Assembly: GCA_910578755.1 (NCBI GenBank)
Contig: CAJTSZ010000080.1
Coordinates: forward strand, 1-9,906
Length of the DNA stretch: 9,906 nt
Source of the DNA: an uncultured Oscillospiraceae bacterium
GTDB lineage: Bacteria > Bacillota > Clostridia > Oscillospirales > Ruminococcaceae
Direction: 5' to 3'
Shown here: in pieces, positions 5,401-9,906 of the stretch
Layout of the letters: every line of letters begins with the position of its first letter
How positions within the stretch are numbered: position 1 is the stretch's first letter
Made by a program: the position numbers and the translations under genes
Notes under the pieces: model-generated
Told to the model about the DNA's origin: nothing
What the model saw: only the letters and a program-made list of their open reading frames with translations
Databases searched by the model: none

Positions 5401-7755
5401 CTATTCCAAAGGGGAAATTTCCCAAATTTCCTGGGCGTAAGTTTCTATGGAACGGTCACTGGAAAAATAACCGCTGCTGCACAGGTTGCGCCAGCATTTG
5501 CGGCCAAATTCCAAGGCATTGCCATAGTCCCGGTTTGCTTGGAGCTTTGCCTTTAGGTAGGGCTGGAAGTCCTGTAAAACAAAGTAGTGGTCGGCTCTGT
5601 TGTAGGTTGGCTCCAACAGGGACTCCTTCAGTTCCCCAAGGACGCCGCTGCCGTTGTTCAATGTACCGTCTGTCATAGCGTCCAGCAGGCGGTGCAGTTC
5701 CGGGTCGCTTTCGTACAGTTTTTTGGGATCGTACACTGGCTCCAAGGCTTTAATTTCTTCCGCTGAGGCCCCAAAGATGTAGTTATTTTCCCTGCCGGCC
5801 TGCTCCACAATTTCTATATTGGCGCCGTCCATGGTGCCAAGGGTAACTGCGCCGTTGAGCATCAGCTTCATGTTGCCTGTACCGGAGGCCTCGGTGCCCG
5901 CAGTGGAAATCTGCTCCGAAACATCCGCCGCCGGTATGAGCTTTTCTGCGTAGGAAACGTCATAATTTGTAGCAAACACCACCTGCAGCAGGCTGTTGGT
6001 TTGGGGGTCTTCGTTTACAAGGTAGGCAATTTCATGAATCAGCTTAATTACCGCTTTGGCCCGCTGGTACCCTGGGGCCGCTTTACCACCGAAAATAAAT
6101 ACAGCGGGGTGAAAGCCCTCCAGCTTGCCCTCCTTTAATCGGAAATAAATGGCCAGCACCGAAAGGGCGTTGAGTACCTGGCGCTTGTATTCGTGGAACC
6201 GCTTAATTTGAATATCGAACAGGAAGGTTGCCGGGATTTCCACCTGTTCCCGCTGGGAAAGCACTTGGGAAAGCTCCTGCTTTTTCACAAACTTAATTTT
6301 ATTGAACTCGTTTATAATATGGTCGTCCCAGGCGTAGGGCTCCAGCTTTTTCAGCTGGGAAAGGTCGGTCAGCCAGCTGTCGCTGCCTAAAAGGCGGGTA
6401 AGCATTGCCGAAAGCTGAGGGTTGCACAGCCCCGCCCAGCGCCGCGGGGTAATTCCGTTGGTGATGTTGATAATTTTTCCTGGGTACAGGGTATTCCAGG
6501 GGGCCAGCACCTCATCCTTTAAAATTTCGGTATGCAGGCGGGCCACGCCGTTTATTTTGTGGCACACAAAGGAGGCCAGGCGCGCCATGTGAATTTCGTT
6601 TTTCCAGCAGATACGGTACTGCCCCCACCGTTTTTTTGCGGTTTTGCTGGCAGTAAGCACCGCCTGCAGGGCAGAATCCATATCCGCAATAATTTGGTAA
6701 ATGTGGGGCAGCACGCTTTGGAACAGGCGGATGTTCCACTTTTCCATAGCCTCTGCCATAACTGTGTGGTTTGTGTAGGAAAATACCTTTCCTGCAATTT
6801 CCATAGCAACATCAAAGGGCACTTCCTCCATAAGCAGCAGGCGCACCAATTCCGGTATGGCCAAAACCGGGTGGGTATCGTTGAGCTGAATGGCGCAGTA
6901 CTGGGGCAGCTCCACAAAGTTGTGGCCATGCTTTTCCTTAAACTTGCGCAGAATATCCTGCAAAGACGCGCTGGTGAAAAAGTACTGCTGCTTCAACCGC
7001 AGCTGCTTGCCCTCTTTTTTAGTATCGTTGGGGTACAGCACCTGGGTAATTACCTGGGCTTCCACCAGCTCCTTGGCGGAGGAGGGGTAATCTTGGTCGT
7101 TGTAGGCCTGCAAATCAATAGGGTACACTGGTTCGCACTGCCACAGCCGCAGAGTGTTTACGGTGTGGTTGCGGTAGCCCAGCACAGGCATATCGTAGGG
7201 CACCGCCTTTACCCTTTGGCCTGCAAAAAAGATGTCTACTGCGTCCTCTTCCCGCCGCACGGACCATGGATCCCCCCATTTTGCCCAGTTATCCGGCCGT
7301 TCCATTTGAAAGCCCTTAAAAATATCCTGCCGGAACAGGCCGTACTGGTAACGTATGCCGTAACCGTCCAAAGGCAGGTTTTTGGCCGCAGCGGAATCCA
7401 AATAGCAGGCGGCAAGGCGGCCCAAACCGCCGTTGCCCAAGGCGGCGTCCTGGGCTTCCTCCATTTGGTTCCAGGAAAGGCCCGCCGCCTCCCATTCCTC
7501 CCTGCTGGTTTCCAGTTCGCCCAAGGCGTACAGGTTATTAAAAATAGCCCGGCCCATTAAAAACTCTGCGGAAAAGTAGCAGGCCCTTTTTTGCTCCTGC
7601 TTTTGTTCCGTTGTTTTTTGCCAATCCGGCGTAATTTGCGCCATAATGGTTTGGCTCATAACCGTATATTTTTCAAAAGGCAGCGCTGTTTTCAGTGTTT
7701 TACCGTATTGGGCTGCCAGCAGGTATTCCACCTGTTCCATTCGTTTTGCGTCCAT
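5401..7755 (-). CDS. glgP: Glycogen/maltodextrin phosphorylase
   Basis: A 784-residue GT35 alpha-glucan phosphorylase, which cleaves terminal alpha-1,4-linked glucose of glycogen or maltodextrin with phosphate to give glucose-1-phosphate. The pyridoxal phosphate site EASGTGNMKLMLNG is intact, with the cofactor lysine at residue 630. Other family blocks are visible: CYFSAEFLMGR (59-69), GNGGLGRLAACYLDS (107-121), LNDTHP (291-296), ITNGITPRRW (431-440) and RFHEYKRQ (519-526). The length fits bacterial enzymes without extra domains. The ATG at 7755 was chosen because AAAGGAG lies 10 bp upstream; a TTG three codons earlier sits almost on that site. malQ lies upstream on the same strand, with one small gene between them, which fits joint maltodextrin or glycogen breakdown. 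A probable promoter directly upstream suggests it can also be transcribed alone. Confidence 0.96.
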   Translation of the reverse strand: MDAKRMEQVEYLLAAQYGKTLKTALPFEKYTVMSQTIMAQITPDWQKTTEQKQEQKRACYFSAEFLMGRAIFNNLYALGELETSREEWEAAGLSWNQMEEAQDAALGNGGLGRLAACYLDSAAAKNLPLDGYGIRYQYGLFRQDIFKGFQMERPDNWAKWGDPWSVRREEDAVDIFFAGQRVKAVPYDMPVLGYRNHTVNTLRLWQCEPVYPIDLQAYNDQDYPSSAKELVEAQVITQVLYPNDTKKEGKQLRLKQQYFFTSASLQDILRKFKEKHGHNFVELPQYCAIQLNDTHPVLAIPELVRLLLMEEVPFDVAMEIAGKVFSYTNHTVMAEAMEKWNIRLFQSVLPHIYQIIADMDSALQAVLTASKTAKKRWGQYRICWKNEIHMARLASFVCHKINGVARLHTEILKDEVLAPWNTLYPGKIINITNGITPRRWAGLCNPQLSAMLTRLLGSDSWLTDLSQLKKLEPYAWDDHIINEFNKIKFVKKQELSQVLSQREQVEIPATFLFDIQIKRFHEYKRQVLNALSVLAIYFRLKEGKLEGFHPAVFIFGGKAAPGYQRAKAVIKLIHEIAYLVNEDPQTNSLLQVVFATNYDVSYAEKLIPAADVSEQISTAGTEASGTGNMKLMLNGAVTLGTMDGANIEIVEQAGRENNYIFGASAEEIKALEPVYDPKKLYESDPELHRLLDAMTDGTLNNGSGVLGELKESLLEPTYNRADHYFVLQDFQPYLKAKLQANRDYGNALEFGRKCWRNLCSSGYFSSDRSIETYAQEIWEISPLE

Positions 7756-7785
7756 ATATTTCAATCTCCTTTATTCCAAAATCCC

Positions 7786-7825
7786 ATTTTACAAAAGGGG
7801 CCGCACTACAGCAAAGGGGCCCTTT
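7786..7825 (-). promoter_or_regulatory. Possible glgP promoter with overlapping palindrome and direct repeat
   Basis: On the minus strand, -35 TTGCTG (7814-7809) and -10 TAAAAT (7791-7786) are 17 bp apart. AAAGGGGCC occurs twice (7794-7802 and 7813-7821), and the second copy is part of a palindrome AAAGGG-G-CCCTTT (7813-7825) touching the -35 box. The layout is operator-like. The two copies can also pair imperfectly and, followed by TTTTG on the minus strand, might act as a weak terminator of the preceding small gene. Confidence 0.4.
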
Positions 7826-7830
7826 CAAAT

Positions 7831-8133
7831 TTAAACAGCGGTCAGGCTTCCTTTGTAAATTCCGGTATTCCATATTCTGTTAAATTCTTCTTTTGAAACA
7901 GCAGCCGCATAAAAACCTTCTCCCCAAGCCTTTGCGTTAAGTTCATCAATGGTTGGGATTGGGCACGCTTCTATTACATCGCAATACAGGTCCTCATACA
8001 TCTTTATATTCCTGTTCACAAAGACTTCCATAGCCCTTAGGGCAAAGCGTTCCCCGTTCGGGTTCACTTCATAAAAATATACCATAGGCATATCGTCCGA
8101 TTCATATTCCATAAACACTTGTATATATTCCAT
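7831..8133 (-). CDS. Small protein resembling DUF6881
   Basis: A 100-residue soluble protein of alpha/beta character. The start MEYIQVFMEYESDDMP, the central RAMEVFVNRNIKMYED, the PIPTIDELNA stretch and the ending VSKEEFNRIWN match the pattern I know from DUF6881 proteins (MxYIKVEW..., EVFRDG..., PIPxLEEINA, ISKEEFExIW). The match is from memory, but several blocks agree in order. DUF6881 is of unknown function and often found with immunity-type genes. The ATG at 8133 was chosen because the family begins there; GGGGAG is present but 12 bp away. A TTG at 8160 with AAAGG at closer spacing would add nine residues, and remains possible. It lies 71 bp after malQ and 75 bp before glgP on the same strand, so it is inserted into the glucan-breakdown pair. 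It is less GC-rich than both neighbours. No enzymatic link to glucan metabolism is apparent. Confidence 0.82.
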   Translation of the reverse strand: MEYIQVFMEYESDDMPMVYFYEVNPNGERFALRAMEVFVNRNIKMYEDLYCDVIEACPIPTIDELNAKAWGEGFYAAAVSKEEFNRIWNTGIYKGSLTAV

Positions 8134-8204
8134 ACTGCCAATAAACTCCCCGTTGGCCAAATATTGCCTTTCTGCCGCACTGTTTCAAAGATATTTTACT
8201 TGCC

Positions 8205-9725
8205 TTACTCCTGGTTTTGCTTTAGCGCCGCCCGCTTGTAGGTTTCCGTTAATTCCCGCAGTTGGGCGGCCGCGGCGGCCGGGGGCTGCTGCTCCATACG
8301 CCAGGCCCAGTTTGCCCCTACGGTTGCCGGGGTGTTCATGCGGGCCTCCTCCCCTAAGCTTAACAGGTCCTGCATTTGGGCTATGGCCAGGTTGGACGGG
8401 GTAGCCCAAGCCGCCCGCACCAAGGCCCAGCTAACCGCCTGCTCCGGGCAAGCTTTGGGCAGGTTTAGGTACTTGCTGGCAAAGGCCTTGTCCTTTGGGT
8501 CCATGGTATGGAACCAGCCGCAGATAGTGTTATTGTCATGGGTGCCGGTGTACACCACACAGTCCCGCTGGCAGTTGTGGGGCAGGTAGGTGCTTTCCTC
8601 CTGGGTGGAAAAGGCAAACTGCAATATTTTCATGCCTGGGAAGCCGGCTTTTTCCCGCAGGCGGTGTACCGCAGGGGTGAGCATACCCAAATCCTCCGCA
8701 ATAAACTGAACGGGGCCAAGGCTGTTTTTTATTGCCCGAAAAAACCCCATACCCGGCCCCTTTTCCCAGTGGCCGTTTTCCGCTGTAGGTTCTCCCGCCG
8801 GAATGGAATAGTAGCTTTCCAATCCGCGGAAATGGTCGACGCGCATTACGTCAAACAAGCGGTTGTTTTGGTATACCCGCTGTACCCACCAGTGGTAGCC
8901 CTGGGCCTTTATAGCGTCCCAGCGGTACAGGGGGTTGCCCCACATCTGCCCTGTTTTGGAAAAGGCGTCCGGAGGCACCCCCGCCACAGCGCACAGCCTG
9001 CCGTCCCTGTCGCACTGGAACAGGGGGGTATGGGCCCAGGTATCAGCGCTGTCGGGCGCCACGTAAATGGGAATATCCCCTATTAGTTCTACCCCCTTAC
9101 GGTTAGCATACCGCTTTAGGGCACCCCACTGCTCATAAAATTTAAACTGCACAAAAATATAAAAGTCCATGGCTTCCTTTAAAATGTTTTTGTAGTAGAT
9201 TACCGCCTTTGGCTCCCGGCGGCGAATCTCCTTTGGCCAGCTGCTCCAGGGCTGCTGCTCAAAAGCATCCTTTAAAGCCATGTACAGGGCGTAATCCTCC
9301 AACCAAAAGCGGTTTTGCCGCAAAAAACGCCGCAGCGCTTTCTGCTGGGACGGCTGCTGAGGCAGCAAGCTCTCAAAGCGCTGGTACGCCTGGCGCAGCA
9401 GGGGCAGCCTGCTGGCTTTTATGGATTCGTAATCTACCCGGGCGGGGCTTTCTCCCCAAAAGGGGGCTTCACATTCCTCTTTGGTAAGCAGCTGCTCCTT
9501 ACACAAAAAATCCAAATCAATAAAATATGGATTTCCCGCAAATACAGAAGTAGATTGGTAGGGTGAATTGCCATAATCGGTAGGGTTTAAGGGCAGCACC
9601 TGCCAATACCTTTGGCCTGCGGCAGAAAGAAAATGGACAAAACGGTAAGCCTCCCGCCCCAAGGCGCCAATTCCGTAGGGGGAAGGCAGAGAAGTAATAT
9701 GAAGTAATATGCCACTGCTTCTCAC
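8205..9725 (-). CDS. malQ: 4-alpha-glucanotransferase (amylomaltase)
   Basis: A 506-residue GH77 enzyme that transfers alpha-1,4-glucan segments between maltodextrins and releases glucose, making chains long enough for the phosphorylase. The catalytic triad is in place: nucleophile Asp297 in MRVDHFRG, acid/base Glu344 in IAEDLG and Asp397 in TGTHDNNT. The N-terminus (RSSGILLHITSLPSPYGIG) and the blocks LPLNPTDYGNSPYQS (45-59) and GDIPIYVAPDSADTW (216-230) are typical of bacterial MalQ. The start was placed at a GTG (9725) because related proteins begin MRSSG and AAAGAGG lies 9 bp upstream; a GTG three codons earlier abuts that site. It is the first gene of a minus-strand series with the DUF6881-like gene and glgP. 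No clear terminator follows it, so read-through to glgP is plausible. Confidence 0.95.
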   Translation of the reverse strand: MRSSGILLHITSLPSPYGIGALGREAYRFVHFLSAAGQRYWQVLPLNPTDYGNSPYQSTSVFAGNPYFIDLDFLCKEQLLTKEECEAPFWGESPARVDYESIKASRLPLLRQAYQRFESLLPQQPSQQKALRRFLRQNRFWLEDYALYMALKDAFEQQPWSSWPKEIRRREPKAVIYYKNILKEAMDFYIFVQFKFYEQWGALKRYANRKGVELIGDIPIYVAPDSADTWAHTPLFQCDRDGRLCAVAGVPPDAFSKTGQMWGNPLYRWDAIKAQGYHWWVQRVYQNNRLFDVMRVDHFRGLESYYSIPAGEPTAENGHWEKGPGMGFFRAIKNSLGPVQFIAEDLGMLTPAVHRLREKAGFPGMKILQFAFSTQEESTYLPHNCQRDCVVYTGTHDNNTICGWFHTMDPKDKAFASKYLNLPKACPEQAVSWALVRAAWATPSNLAIAQMQDLLSLGEEARMNTPATVGANWAWRMEQQPPAAAAAQLRELTETYKRAALKQNQE

Positions 9726-9747
9726 AAAACACACCTCTTTTATATTG

Positions 9748-9777
9748 ATATTAAAAGTTCATTCCTTCAGTGAACAA
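9748..9777 (-). promoter_or_regulatory. Possible malQ promoter
   Basis: On the minus strand, -35 TTGTTC (9777-9772) and -10 TAATAT (9753-9748) are 18 bp apart, about 25 bp upstream of the GTG start. Both boxes are imperfect and the implied leader is very short, so the assignment is tentative. The -35 box touches the end of a repeat copy. Confidence 0.3.
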
Positions 9778-9886
9778 AACCATTGCTTAACAAAGGCAAA
9801 GCCGCCTGCCAACGGTTATGTTAGTCCCCAAACCGTGTTAACTTGTTAGGCGAAACCATCGCTTAACAAGGGTAAACCCGCCTGCC
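9777..9886. repeat. Two copies of an imperfect 34-bp direct repeat with hairpins
   Basis: Copy 1 (9777-9810) and copy 2 (9853-9886) agree at 30 of 34 positions and start 76 bp apart. Both share the core GCTTAACAA and the end CCGCCTGCC. Copy 2 is part of an 11-bp stem (CTTGTTAGGCG at 9842-9852, CGCTTAACAAG at 9860-9870, one mismatch that is a wobble in plus-strand RNA) with loop AAACCAT. A 6-bp stem (ACGGTT 9812-9817, AACCGT 9831-9836) lies between the copies. No gene covers 9735-9906. The array may continue beyond the right edge. Its nature (dispersed intergenic repeat, regulatory element or structured RNA) is unknown. Confidence 0.7.
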
Positions 9887-9906
9887 GGCGCCCCTAAATA
9901 GGCGCT

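Noticed and set aside
4817..5425. 202-codon minus-strand open frame opposite the gene at 4799
   Set aside because: It is antisense to a gene with an excellent ribosome binding site, and its Phe/Ile/Lys-rich translation is what AT-rich antisense DNA produces. It also runs across the bidirectional terminator.
6532..7560. 342-codon plus-strand open frame opposite glgP
   Set aside because: It is entirely antisense to the conserved glgP coding region, has no ribosome binding site that I could see, and its translation resembles no protein family.
9691..9710. Tandem 10-bp duplication GAAGTAATAT near the malQ start
   Set aside because: It lies in the coding sequence for the conserved LLHITS segment of MalQ, and the protein reads normally through it, so it reflects conserved protein sequence rather than a slippage event.
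9777..9886. CRISPR array
   Set aside because: Only two copies are visible, they differ at four of 34 positions, and the intervening sequence carries its own hairpins; no cas gene is present.

Overview
The window looks like chromosomal DNA from a Gram-positive anaerobe of the Clostridia, possibly an Oscillospirales/Ruminococcaceae-like gut bacterium. The evidence is indirect: a lipobox-bearing solute-binding lipoprotein, strong G-rich ribosome binding sites, sigma-A type promoters with 17-bp spacers, clostridial-looking MalQ and GlgP proteins, and metabolic genes of moderate GC beside AT-richer small genes. No rRNA, tRNA, CRISPR array, transposase or phage gene is visible.

Left part (1-2957, mostly minus strand). 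A strong hairpin with a T-rich tail at 21-49 appears to end a plus-strand gene lying off the left edge. A two-gene minus-strand unit follows: plsC (acyltransferase of phospholipid synthesis), then an ArsR/SmtB/CadC-type metal-sensing repressor 41 bp downstream. plsC has a good promoter and a structured leader. Upstream of it, and also on the minus strand, is a peptide/nickel-type solute-binding lipoprotein with its own promoter and terminator. No permease or ATPase genes accompany it.

Middle part (3107-5263, plus strand). Three genes, apparently transcribed separately, lie here: a small acidic protein resembling Imm68-type immunity proteins, a secreted or anchored CE4 polysaccharide deacetylase, and an AT-rich small protein resembling the DUF6985/immunity group. 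A perfect 15-bp inverted repeat of unknown role sits between the last two. A strong bidirectional terminator at 5354-5386 separates this block from the converging glycogen block.

Right part (5401-9725, minus strand). malQ (4-alpha-glucanotransferase) and glgP (glycogen/maltodextrin phosphorylase) form a pair for alpha-glucan breakdown. MalQ lengthens short maltodextrins and releases glucose, while GlgP releases glucose-1-phosphate from the longer chains. A small gene resembling DUF6881 lies between them, and glgP probably has an additional promoter of its own. Upstream of malQ, 9735-9906 holds no gene, but contains two copies of an imperfect 34-bp repeat with hairpins.

The most notable pattern is three stand-alone immunity-like small genes scattered among housekeeping genes, none next to a recognisable toxin. 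I found no convincing new multi-gene system; the main open questions are these orphan genes and a few unexplained intergenic repeats.
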